From: Pseudomonadota bacterium
GTDB taxonomy: Bacteria > Pseudomonadota > Gammaproteobacteria > Xanthomonadales > Rhodanobacteraceae
Length of the DNA: 64,000 nucleotides
NCBI GenBank assembly: GCA_018241365.1
Contig: JAFEDX010000211.1
Coordinates: 1 to 64,000 of the forward strand
Direction: 5' to 3'
The position numbers were made by a program, and so were the translations under genes. Under the pieces are notes generated by a model. That model was not told the DNA's origin. It was given only the letters and a program-made list of their open reading frames with translations, and made no database searches. This document shows positions 56,412 to 64,000 of this stretch, one piece after another; position 1 is the first letter of the stretch; every line of letters starts with the position of its first letter.

Positions 56412-57473
56412 ATGCCGCGTTGTGATGCCGCCATCATCGGAGCCGGGCCGGTCGGATTGTTCCAGGTCTTCGAACTGGGCCTGCTTGGAATCCGCGCGCA
56501 GGTCATCGACTCGATGCCGGAGATTGGCGGCCAGTGCAGCGAGTTGTACCCCGACAAACCGATCTACGACATTCCGGCGATACCGGTGTGCAGCGCGCGC
56601 GAACTGGTCGAACGCCTGCAGCAGCAGGTTCGCCCGTTCGCGCCGGAATTCCACCTTGGTGAAACGGTCACGGGCGTCGCGCGCGCCGCGGACGGCCGGT
56701 TCCACGTGCAGACGAGCGGCGAACTCGAATTCGACGCGGGCGTCGTGATCATCGCGGGCGGACTCGGCGCCTTTGCGCCGCGCACGCTTGATGTGCCCGA
56801 GGCGGCTGCGCTGGTTGGCCGCTCGCTGCATTACAAAGTCGCGGATGCAGCGCGGTTCGACGGTCGTGATGTCGTGATCGCCGGCGGCGGCGACGCCGCC
56901 ATCGACTGGGCGCTGACACTGGTCGAAAGAGTGCACAGCCTGGTTTTGGTGCATCGTTCCGGCAAGTTCCGCGCGGCGCCGGCGCACGTCGCGCAAATGC
57001 TCGCGCTGTGCGATACCGGCAAGATGCAGTTCCTCGAAGGCGACATCGTCGGACTGGAAGCACCACAAGGCACGCTGCGGCAGGTGCGCGTGCGTGCGCG
57101 CGACGGCGTGGTGCGACGGATCGATGCCGAACAGCTGCTGGTGTTCTGGGGCCTGCACCCGAAGCTGGGGCCGATCGCCGACTGGGACCTGGCACTCGAT
57201 AACCAGCAGCTCGTGGTGGACCCGGCGACGTTCCAGACATCGGTACCGGGCATCTTCGCGGTGGGCGACATCGTCACCTACCCGGGCAAGAAGAAGCTGA
57301 TCCTGTCGGGCTTCCACGAAGCGGCTCTGTGCGCCTTTGCAGCCCGCGAGCACCTCAACCCCGGCGAAAAAGTGCCGCTGCAATACACCACCACCAGCCC
57401 CCTGCTGCAGCGACGTCTCGGCGTGCGCGAGGAAACTGGCGACGCGGACGCCCCGGTCCGCCGGGTCGCGTAA
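56412..57473 (+). CDS. Ferredoxin/flavodoxin-NADP+ reductase, thioredoxin reductase-like type
   Basis: 353-residue FAD- and NAD(P)-binding oxidoreductase: the N-terminal FAD motif AAIIGAGPVGLFQVFELGL, the central nucleotide motif VVIAGGGDAAIDWALTL, and the C-terminal FAD site GIFAVGDIVTYPGKKKLILSGFHEAALCAF. The thioredoxin-reductase CxxC pair is absent, as in the TrxR-like ferredoxin-NADP reductases. It transfers electrons between NADPH and ferredoxin or flavodoxin. As first gene of the nos operon, it may supply the reductant path that NosR or ApbE-made flavoproteins need. Confidence 0.85.
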   Translation: MPRCDAAIIGAGPVGLFQVFELGLLGIRAQVIDSMPEIGGQCSELYPDKPIYDIPAIPVCSARELVERLQQQVRPFAPEFHLGETVTGVARAADGRFHVQTSGELEFDAGVVIIAGGLGAFAPRTLDVPEAAALVGRSLHYKVADAARFDGRDVVIAGGGDAAIDWALTLVERVHSLVLVHRSGKFRAAPAHVAQMLALCDTGKMQFLEGDIVGLEAPQGTLRQVRVRARDGVVRRIDAEQLLVFWGLHPKLGPIADWDLALDNQQLVVDPATFQTSVPGIFAVGDIVTYPGKKKLILSGFHEAALCAFAAREHLNPGEKVPLQYTTTSPLLQRRLGVREETGDADAPVRRVA

Positions 57474-57517
57474 GAGCATTTCCGAATCCGCATTCGAAAC
57501 AAGCGCGAGCACGCATC

Positions 57518-58594
57518 ATGTCCATCATCAGCCATGCAGCTACATCCGACATGTCGGACGCGCCCGCGCGCCGGCGCTTCCTGAAGCTGGCCGGACTCGC
57601 CGCGCTGGCCGGCGGCCTGCTGGCCGGTGGCGGCTGGACGATGCTGAAGCGCGGCGCGAACCTGTGGCAGGTCCAGCGTGAGCGCACGCTGATGGCAACC
57701 TCCGTGTCGATCACGTGCCTCGCCGAAGATCGCGAGGCCGCCGCGCGCGCCATCGACGCGGCGTTCGCGCACATGGCCGCGGTTGCTGCCGAGCTGACCC
57801 GTTTCGATGCGGCCAGCCCCCTGTCCCGCCTCAATCACGATGGCCGCCTGTCGATTGTGCCGGCGCACCTGCATGCCGTGCTGCGCGAGGCGCACTCGAT
57901 CTCGGGGCTGACCGCCGGCGCGTTCGACGTCACGGTGCTCCCGGAACTCCGGTACTTCGAAACCTTGCGCGGTGTCGGCGGACTCGACGCCGACGAACGC
58001 GCAACGATCGCGCAGCGCGATCGCGTGATCGGCTACCGCGGCCTGTCGCTCGACGCGACGGGCGCCCGGCTCGAAAAGCCCGGCATGGCGGTGACGCTGG
58101 ACGGCATCGCCAAGGGCTACGTGGTCGACCAGGGCACCGCCGCGCTGCGGGCCGCCGGCATCGAGTACGCCATCGTCGATGCCGGCGGCGACACCCGCAC
58201 GATTTGCGGCAGCGATCCGAACCGGCATTGGAACGTGGGCATCGTCGATCCGGCGGACAGCAGCCGCGTCGCCGCGGTGGTGCAGGTGCGCAACGCGGCG
58301 CTGTCCACCTCCGGCAACTATCGCGTGTACTTCTCGAGCGATCGCCGGCTGTTCCACATCGTCGATCCGTTCACGGGCTACTCGCCGCAGGCCTACTCCA
58401 GCGTGACGGTAGTGGCGGAACGCTCGGTGCAGGCGGATGGGCTCAGCACCGGCACGTTTTCCATGGCCCTGCCGCAGCTGGCGGCGCTGATGCAGGCGCA
58501 CGACCACCAATGGCTGGTGTTCGCGCGCAACGGCGAACGGCGCTGGCGCTCGCGCGATCTGCCGCTGGTCGCCGGCACGGCGGAGATCGTCTGA
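57518..58594 (+). CDS. nosX: FAD:protein FMN transferase (ApbE/NosX)
   Basis: Attaches FMN covalently to a threonine of flavoproteins, here probably NosR. The 358-residue protein has a twin-arginine signal (ARRRFLKLAGLAAL, about residues 17-30), so it is exported. ApbE motifs are present: VTLDGIAKGYVVDQGTAAL, YAIVDAGGDTRTICG, and HIVDPFTGYSPQAYSSVTV with the Mg2+/FAD-binding residues. The last base of its stop codon is the first base of the nosR ATG. Confidence 0.92.
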   Translation: MSIISHAATSDMSDAPARRRFLKLAGLAALAGGLLAGGGWTMLKRGANLWQVQRERTLMATSVSITCLAEDREAAARAIDAAFAHMAAVAAELTRFDAASPLSRLNHDGRLSIVPAHLHAVLREAHSISGLTAGAFDVTVLPELRYFETLRGVGGLDADERATIAQRDRVIGYRGLSLDATGARLEKPGMAVTLDGIAKGYVVDQGTAALRAAGIEYAIVDAGGDTRTICGSDPNRHWNVGIVDPADSSRVAAVVQVRNAALSTSGNYRVYFSSDRRLFHIVDPFTGYSPQAYSSVTVVAERSVQADGLSTGTFSMALPQLAALMQAHDHQWLVFARNGERRWRSRDLPLVAGTAEIV

Positions 58595-60813
58595 TGCGCG
58601 CGATGCGCCTGCGTGACCTGCTGCAGTGGCTGCTGATCCTCGTCGCGCTGGCGCAGGCCGGCACCGCGCTGGCAGGCATCGACAACAAGTATCCCGAGCT
58701 GCGCAAGGCGTTTCCCGAAGCGACGCGCTTCGGCGACATCGAAGGCACGCCGCCGGCCGCGAGCGTGTATCACGACAACCACGTGATCGGCTACGCGTTC
58801 GAAACCGTTATGGTGGCGCCGATCCCGGCGTATTCCGGCAAGCCGATCAACGTGCTGGTCGCGATCGCCACCGACGGCAGCATCCGCTCCGCGCGCGTGC
58901 TGTACCAGGACGAACCGATCCTGTTGGTCGGCATCCCGGTGCAGAAGCTTTACGACTTCGTGGCGCGCTACGTCGGCCACCACGTGGACGACCACATCGT
59001 CGTCGGCGCGGGCAGCGAACCAGGCAGCGTCAACATCGATGCCATCAGCGGCGCGACCGTGACCGCGATGGTCGCGAACGACACCATCATGAACGCTGCC
59101 CTCGAGGTGGCAGCGTCCCGCAAGCTGGTGAAATCCGACGCTGGCACGCCCGGCAGCTTCGCGCACGTCCGCCGCGACAACTTCGCACCCGCGAACTGGA
59201 CGACGCTCACCGGCAACGGCGCCATCCGGCGTCTGCAACTAACGCGCCAGGCCGTCGCCGACAGCTTCAAGGGCGAGCAGGCAGCGAGCTTGATCGACGA
59301 CCCGACCGCCCCGCCGCCGGCGGGCCACGCCGACGACACGTTCATCGACCTCTACTTCGCCGACGTCACGCCGCCCACGGTCGGACGCAATCTTCTTGGC
59401 GAAGCGGCGTACACCGGCCTGATGCGGCGCCTCAAGCCCGGCGACACCGCGGTCGCACTGATGGCGAATGGCATCTATTCGTTCAAGGGCCTGGGCTACG
59501 TGCGTGGCGGCGTGTTCGACCGCGTGCACCTGCTGCAGGCCGGCAAGCTGACGCTGTTCAAGGACAGCGACCTGGTGCAGATGGGCGACAGCCCGCTGCA
59601 AGGCAAGCCCGCGTTCACCGAACAGGCAATCTTCGTCGTGCCGCACGGCAGCAGCTTCGACGCGACGGAACCGTGGACGCTGCAATTGCTGGTGCGCCGC
59701 CAGGTCGGGCCGCTCGACAGCATCTATCACACCTTCACCGGCAACTACCGGATGCCGGCCGATTACATCGCCGGCCGGACCGCGAGCACCACGCGCGACG
59801 GCAGCCTGCCGGCCAACGCACCGCTGTGGCTGAAGGTTTGGAACGGCAAGCGCCTCGACATCGCACTGCTGGTCGCCGGGCTCGGCGTGCTGATGGTGAT
59901 CCTCACCTTCCAGGACTGGATCGTCAATCACAAGCGCCTGTACGAAAGGCTGCGGGTTGGATTCCTGATCTACACGCTGGTGTTCCTGGGCTGGTACGGC
60001 CTGGCGCAGCTTTCGGTGGTGAACATCCTCACCTTCATCCACGCGGTGCTGCATGACTTCCGCTGGTCCACCTTCCTGATGGATCCGCTGGTGTTCCTGC
60101 TGTGGACCTTCGTCGCGGTGATGCTGCTGCTGTTCGGGCGCGGCATCTACTGCGGCTGGCTGTGCCCGTTCGGCGCGCTGCAGGAGCTAGTGAACCGCGT
60201 CGCGAAGCGCCTCAAGGTGCCGCAGCTCGAGTTTCCGCCATTCGTCCACGAACGCCTGTGGGCGATCAAGTACGTGATCCTGCTTGGGCTGGTCGGGCTG
60301 TCGCTGCAGTCGGTCAGCCTTGCCGAGCGCTACGCCGAGGTCGAGCCGTTCAAGACGGCGATCATCCTGCACTTCGCGCGATCCTGGGGCTACGTGCTGT
60401 TCGCGTTCGCGATGGTGGCGGCCTCGGCGTTCAACCACCGCTTCTATTGCCGCTACGTGTGCCCGCTGGGCGCCGGCCTCGCGGTATCCGGCAAGTTCCA
60501 CCTGTTCGAGTGGCTGCGCCGCCGCAAGGAGTGCGGCCATCCCTGCCAGATCTGCGCGGTCGACTGCCCGGTCAAGGCGATCGATCCACTCGGCAAGATC
60601 AACTACAACGAGTGCGTGTACTGCCTGGAATGCCAGGTCGATTACGCCGACGAGTACAAGTGCCCGCCGCTGGTCCAGCGCCGCAAGATCTACGAGCGCG
60701 CCGCGCAGACCGCCGCGGTCGCCGCAGCACGCACCAGTCCCGGCATCAACCACCCCGTTCCCCTCCGGCCACCTGTCCGGCCCACGACCCCGAAAGAGGA
60801 TGCAACGCCATGA
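58594..60813 (+). CDS. nosR: Nitrous oxide reductase regulator/electron donor NosR
   Basis: Membrane flavo-iron-sulfur protein needed for nosZ expression and electron supply to N2O reduction. The 739-residue protein has a signal segment and a periplasmic FMN-binding domain. [15 protein letters not shown] near 150-165 contains the expected flavinylated Thr. Five or more membrane helices follow (about 415-620), with two CP motifs ([22 protein letters not shown]). The cytoplasmic ferredoxin part has [13 protein letters not shown] and CVYCLECQ. It is complete, and overlaps nosZ by ATGA. Confidence 0.95.
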   Translation: MRAMRLRDLLQWLLILVALAQAGTALAGIDNKYPELRKAFPEATRFGDIEGTPPAASVYHDNHVIGYAFETVMVAPIPAYSGKPINVLVAIATDGSIRSARVLYQDEPILLVGIPVQKLYDFVARYVGHHVDDHIVVGAGSEPGSVNIDAISGATVTAMVANDTIMNAALEVAASRKLVKSDAGTPGSFAHVRRDNFAPANWTTLTGNGAIRRLQLTRQAVADSFKGEQAASLIDDPTAPPPAGHADDTFIDLYFADVTPPTVGRNLLGEAAYTGLMRRLKPGDTAVALMANGIYSFKGLGYVRGGVFDRVHLLQAGKLTLFKDSDLVQMGDSPLQGKPAFTEQAIFVVPHGSSFDATEPWTLQLLVRRQVGPLDSIYHTFTGNYRMPADYIAGRTASTTRDGSLPANAPLWLKVWNGKRLDIALLVAGLGVLMVILTFQDWIVNHKRLYERLRVGFLIYTLVFLGWYGLAQLSVVNILTFIHAVLHDFRWSTFLMDPLVFLLWTFVAVMLLLFGRGIYCGWLCPFGALQELVNRVAKRLKVPQLEFPPFVHERLWAIKYVILLGLVGLSLQSVSLAERYAEVEPFKTAIILHFARSWGYVLFAFAMVAASAFNHRFYCRYVCPLGAGLAVSGKFHLFEWLRRRKECGHPCQICAVDCPVKAIDPLGKINYNECVYCLECQVDYADEYKCPPLVQRRKIYERAAQTAAVAAARTSPGINHPVPLRPPVRPTTPKEDATP

Positions 60814-62780
60814 GCGACGAAACCAACCACAACGTGCGTGACCCGACCACCCCACCCGCGGCGACCCCGGCCGGCGAACAGCCGGGCAATCCCGCGCGCC
60901 GTAAATTCATCCGGGAAGCGGCCGTTGTCGGCGTGGCCGGTGCGGCCGGCCTTGCGCTTGCCGCCTGCGGCAAGCAGGAAGCCGGCAAGGTGGCCGGCTC
61001 CGCGGCCACATCTGCGGCTGCAACGACCGCGAGCGCCGCCAAGGGCCTGCCCGAAGACTACGTTCCGCCCGGACAGCTCGATGAATACTTCGGCATCTGG
61101 AGCGGCGGCCAGTCGGGCGAAATCCGGCTGCTCGGGCTGCCCTCGATGCGCGAACTGATGCGCGTTCCGGTGTTCAACCCCGACTTCACGATCGGCTGGG
61201 GCGTCACCAACGAAAGCAAACGCATCCTCGGGCCGAACTTCCCGCCCGGCGGAGACTGCCACCACCCGCATATGACCCAGACCGACGGCCACTATGACGG
61301 CCGCTACGTGTTCATCAACGACAAGGCGCACACCCGCGTCGCGCGCATCCGCTGCGACGTGTGGCGCTGCGACCGCATCGTCGACGTCCCCAACGTGCAG
61401 GCCATCCACGGGCTGCGCGTGCAGCGTGCGCCGCGCACCGGCTACGTGTTCGCCAACGGCGAGGACCAGGTGCCTTCCCCGAACGACGGCCGTGATCTCG
61501 ATGATCCGAAGAAGTACCAGACCATGTTCTCGGCGATCGACGGCGACACGATGAACGTCGCGTGGCAGGTGATCGTGGATGGCAACCTCGACAATACCGA
61601 GGCCGACTACGCCGGCAAGTACGCAGCTTCGACCTGCTACAACAGCGAGGGCGGCGTCACGCTGGCCGAGATGATGCAGGCCGAACGCGACTGGGTGGTG
61701 GTGTTCAACATCGCGCGGATCGAGGAGGCGGTGAAGAAGGGTGACTTCAAGACCATCGGCAGTTCGAAGGTGCCGGTGGTGGACGGCCGCCACGGCTCGC
61801 CGCTGACGATGTACATCCCGATCCCCAAGAACCCGCACGGCATCAATGCGAGTCCGGACGGCAAGTATGTGGTCGCCAACGGCAAGCTCTCGCCGACCGT
61901 GTCGATCATCGAATGGGCGAAGATCGACGACTGGTTCGACGGCAAGTTCAAGGATCCGCGCGACGCCGTGGTGGCCGAGCCGGAAGTCGGCCTCGGTCCG
62001 CTGCACACGGCCTACGACGGCCGCGGCAACGCCTACACCACGCTCTTCATCGACAGCCAGATCGTGAAGTGGAACATCGCCGACGCGATCGCCGCGCACG
62101 GCGGCAAGAAGGTCAACTACCTGCGGCAGAAGCTCGACGTCGCCTATCAGCCCGGCCACAACCACTCGTCCATGGGCGAGACGCGCGATGCCGACGGCAA
62201 GTGGCTCGTTTCGCTGAACAAGTTCTCGAAGGACCGCTTCCTGCCCACGGGCCCGCTGCACCCGGACAACGACCAGTTGATCGACATCTCGGGTGACACC
62301 ATGAAGCTGGTCGCGGACGGCCCGGTCTACGCGGAACCCCACGATGCCGTGCTGGTGCACAAGCGCTTCCTGATGGACAAGATCAAGAAGGTGTGGGACG
62401 TGAACGACCCGTTCTTCGCCGAGACGGTCGCGCTCGCCAAGAGCCAGGGCGTCAACGTGCGTTCCGACAACAAGGTGATCCGCCAGGGCAAGAAGGTTTT
62501 CGTGTACATGACCTCGGCCGCGCCCGTCTTCGGCCTGACCGACTTCAAGGTCAAGAAGGGCGACGAGGTAACGGTGACGGTGACCAACATCGACCCGATC
62601 GAGGACGTGACCCATGGCTTCTGCATCACCAACTACGGGATCAACTTCGAGATCAGCCCAGGCGCCACCGCGTCGGCCACGTTCACCGCCGACAAGCCCG
62701 GCGTGTACTGGTACTACTGCACCTTCTTCTGCCATGCGCTGCACATGGAAATGAAGGGGCGGATGCTGGTCGAGGCCTGA
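60810..62780 (+). CDS. nosZ: Nitrous oxide reductase NosZ, clade I type, with a Tat-lipoprotein-like signal
   Basis: Periplasmic copper enzyme reducing N2O to N2. The 656-residue protein has a twin-arginine signal (ARRKFIREA, Arg 30-31). Its hydrophobic core ends LALAACGKQ (Cys 53), a lipobox, followed by an Ala/Ser/Thr linker. The seven-bladed propeller carries all seven CuZ histidines (DCHHPHM, QAIHGL, NPHGIN, PLHTAY, PGHNHSS, EPHDA). The C-terminal cupredoxin has the CuA site [12 protein letters not shown]. Sequence and Tat export place it in clade I. The lipobox is unusual for this clade. Confidence 0.96.
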   Translation: MSDETNHNVRDPTTPPAATPAGEQPGNPARRKFIREAAVVGVAGAAGLALAACGKQEAGKVAGSAATSAAATTASAAKGLPEDYVPPGQLDEYFGIWSGGQSGEIRLLGLPSMRELMRVPVFNPDFTIGWGVTNESKRILGPNFPPGGDCHHPHMTQTDGHYDGRYVFINDKAHTRVARIRCDVWRCDRIVDVPNVQAIHGLRVQRAPRTGYVFANGEDQVPSPNDGRDLDDPKKYQTMFSAIDGDTMNVAWQVIVDGNLDNTEADYAGKYAASTCYNSEGGVTLAEMMQAERDWVVVFNIARIEEAVKKGDFKTIGSSKVPVVDGRHGSPLTMYIPIPKNPHGINASPDGKYVVANGKLSPTVSIIEWAKIDDWFDGKFKDPRDAVVAEPEVGLGPLHTAYDGRGNAYTTLFIDSQIVKWNIADAIAAHGGKKVNYLRQKLDVAYQPGHNHSSMGETRDADGKWLVSLNKFSKDRFLPTGPLHPDNDQLIDISGDTMKLVADGPVYAEPHDAVLVHKRFLMDKIKKVWDVNDPFFAETVALAKSQGVNVRSDNKVIRQGKKVFVYMTSAAPVFGLTDFKVKKGDEVTVTVTNIDPIEDVTHGFCITNYGINFEISPGATASATFTADKPGVYWYYCTFFCHALHMEMKGRMLVEA

Positions 62781-62789
62781 GGCCCGGCA

Positions 62790-62813
62790 TGCCGCCGCGT
62801 ACGCGCGGCGGCA
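62790..62813 (+). terminator. Strong hairpin between nosZ and nosD
   Basis: TGCCGCCGCG and CGCGGCGGCA form a perfect 10-bp stem around a TACG loop, 10 bp after the nosZ stop. No T-run follows, so it more likely protects or partly attenuates the nosZ mRNA than fully terminates it. Confidence 0.5.
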
Positions 62814-62828
62814 CTTCCGGATTCCGGC

Positions 62829-64000
62829 ATGCGCATCCCCGCTCTCCTCATGACCCTGGCGCTGATCCCGGCCTTGGCGCTGCGGCCGGCGGCGTCCGCA
62901 CGTGCGCAGGAATCGCTGGCCGCGCTGGTCGCCGCGGCGCCGGCCGGCGCGACGGTCACGGTGCCGGCAGGCGTACACGCAGTGCGCGGCCTCCGCCTGG
63001 ACAGGCCGATCACGCTGGTCGGCGAGCCCGGTGCGGTGCTGGACGCGAGTGGCAGCGGCGACGTGCTGCGCATCGGCGCGGCCCACGTGACGGTGCGGGG
63101 GCTCACCCTGCGCCGCAGCGGCACCGACCTCACCGCCGAGAACGCCGGCATCTTCGTGGAGCGGAAGGCGCACGACGTGACGCTCGACCACAACCGCATC
63201 GAAGACACGCTGTTCGGCATCTACCTCGATGGTTCGGCCAACGTACGGGTGACGCGCAACGTGATCCGCGGCCTGCGCTCGCTGCACGTGGCCGACCGCG
63301 GTGATGGCATTCATCTCTGGAACGACACCGGCTGCACCGTCGCGGAAAACGACGTCGCCGACTCGCGCGACGGGATCTACGTGTACGTCAGTTCCGGCAA
63401 CGCCTTCGAGCGCAACACCGTGCGGGACGTCCGCTACGGCATCCACTACATGTATTCGAACCACAACGTGCTGCGCGACAACACCAGCCGCGGCAACGTC
63501 GCCGGGTTCGCGCTGATGTCCTCGGACCACCTGCAGGTGACCGGCAACATCGCCGCGGACGACCAGGCGTACGGCTTCCTGCTCAACTACATTTCCTACA
63601 GCCAGTTCGACCACAACGAGGCGCGGCGCATCACCGGGCTGCGCGGCGCCGGCGGCGGCACGCTGGAGGGCGGTGAGGGCAAGGGCATCTTCGTGTACCT
63701 GTCGCAGTTCAACGACTTTCACGACAACCTGATCGCGGATTCCGAAATCGGCATCCACATGACCGCGGGCTCCGAACACAACCGCCTGTGGGCCAACCGT
63801 TTCGTCGAGAACCGCCTGCAGGTGAAGTACGTGCAGAACCTCGCGCAGGAATGGTCCCGGCGCGGCCGGGGCAATTATTGGAGCGATTACCTCGGTTGGG
63901 ACTTGAACGGCGACGGCATCGGCGACGTTCCGTTCCGACCGAACGATGGTGTGGACGTGCTGCTGTGGAAATACCCGTCCGCGCGCAGCCTGATGTCGAG
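62829..64000 (+). CDS. nosD: Nitrous oxide reductase maturation protein NosD, C-terminus beyond window
   Basis: Periplasmic protein that works with the NosFY ABC transporter in building the CuZ centre of NosZ. From ATG 62829 the frame stays open to the window edge (390 codons). A signal peptide (MRIPALLMTLALIPALAL..., about 26 residues) precedes a right-handed parallel beta-helix (CASH/NosD repeats): repeated N-x-V/I and G-I-x-x units such as NRIEDTLFGIYLDGS, GIYVYVSSGNAFERNTV and GIHYMYSNHNVLRDNTS. The conserved WSRRGRGNYWSDYLGWD is near the right edge. nosF and nosY are expected just downstream. Confidence 0.93.
   Translation, partial: MRIPALLMTLALIPALALRPAASARAQESLAALVAAAPAGATVTVPAGVHAVRGLRLDRPITLVGEPGAVLDASGSGDVLRIGAAHVTVRGLTLRRSGTDLTAENAGIFVERKAHDVTLDHNRIEDTLFGIYLDGSANVRVTRNVIRGLRSLHVADRGDGIHLWNDTGCTVAENDVADSRDGIYVYVSSGNAFERNTVRDVRYGIHYMYSNHNVLRDNTSRGNVAGFALMSSDHLQVTGNIAADDQAYGFLLNYISYSQFDHNEARRITGLRGAGGGTLEGGEGKGIFVYLSQFNDFHDNLIADSEIGIHMTAGSEHNRLWANRFVENRLQVKYVQNLAQEWSRRGRGNYWSDYLGWDLNGDGIGDVPFRPNDGVDVLLWKYPSARSLMS

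Noticed and set aside
60690..63779. 1029-codon open frame on the minus strand opposite nosZ and nosD
   Set aside because: No recognisable domain, Val/His/Arg-rich, fully antisense to conserved nosZ and nosD. A codon-bias artefact.

Overview
The window is a GC-rich (roughly two-thirds G+C) chromosomal segment of a gammaproteobacterium. The RhlB, Rho, TrxA, FtsEX and RpoH sequences, the GTAGGAGC-type REP repeats and the gene neighbourhoods all point to the Xanthomonadales. A denitrifying Rhodanobacteraceae (Rhodanobacter-like) is my best guess. That assignment comes from family recognition, not from a search.

Positions 1-41,000 are mostly conserved core genome. In order: a partial lipoprotein gene; tRNA-Arg(CCG); a LOG-family hydrolase; rho; trxA; rhlB; ftsEX; a tandem-receiver response regulator; ung; rpoH with a CIRCE-like operator in its leader; a TPR membrane protein; priA; two small conserved genes; a MATE exporter; sppA; a 535-bp palindromic repeat element; a CLC transporter; acnA; a second TPR paralogue; fadD plus a cupin; a YXWGXW-type protein with an in-frame amber codon in its signal peptide; a PilZ protein; scpA-scpB-rluB; an ArsC-like protein; and truB-rbfA-infB-nusA-rimP behind an initiator tRNA. 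polX follows.

Positions 43,000-64,000 form an anaerobic-respiration island. It carries two universal stress proteins, a zinc alcohol dehydrogenase, a hibernation factor, a Cyc2-like porin-cytochrome fusion with a diheme c-type cytochrome, an MgtA-type P-ATPase and a 48-residue membrane protein. It also holds a six-gene nitric oxide reductase operon (norC, norB, two small membrane proteins, a c-type cytochrome and a 2-oxoglutarate oxygenase). A nitrous oxide reductase operon follows (ferredoxin-NADP reductase-like, apbE/nosX, nosR, nosZ, nosD) and runs off the right edge. Seven FNR/Dnr-type boxes (TTGAY-N4-RTCAA or one mismatch) lie 40-100 bp upstream of the first gene of nearly every unit, so the island looks like one anaerobic/NO-responsive regulon. 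A decayed hsp20 gene lies in the middle of it.

The most notable points are the Cyc2-like porin-cytochrome inside an FNR/Dnr-type regulon, the CIRCE-like operator in front of rpoH, NosZ with a Tat signal that also carries a lipobox, the unusual nor operon, the amber codon in a signal peptide, and REP elements that supply the stop codons of two genes.
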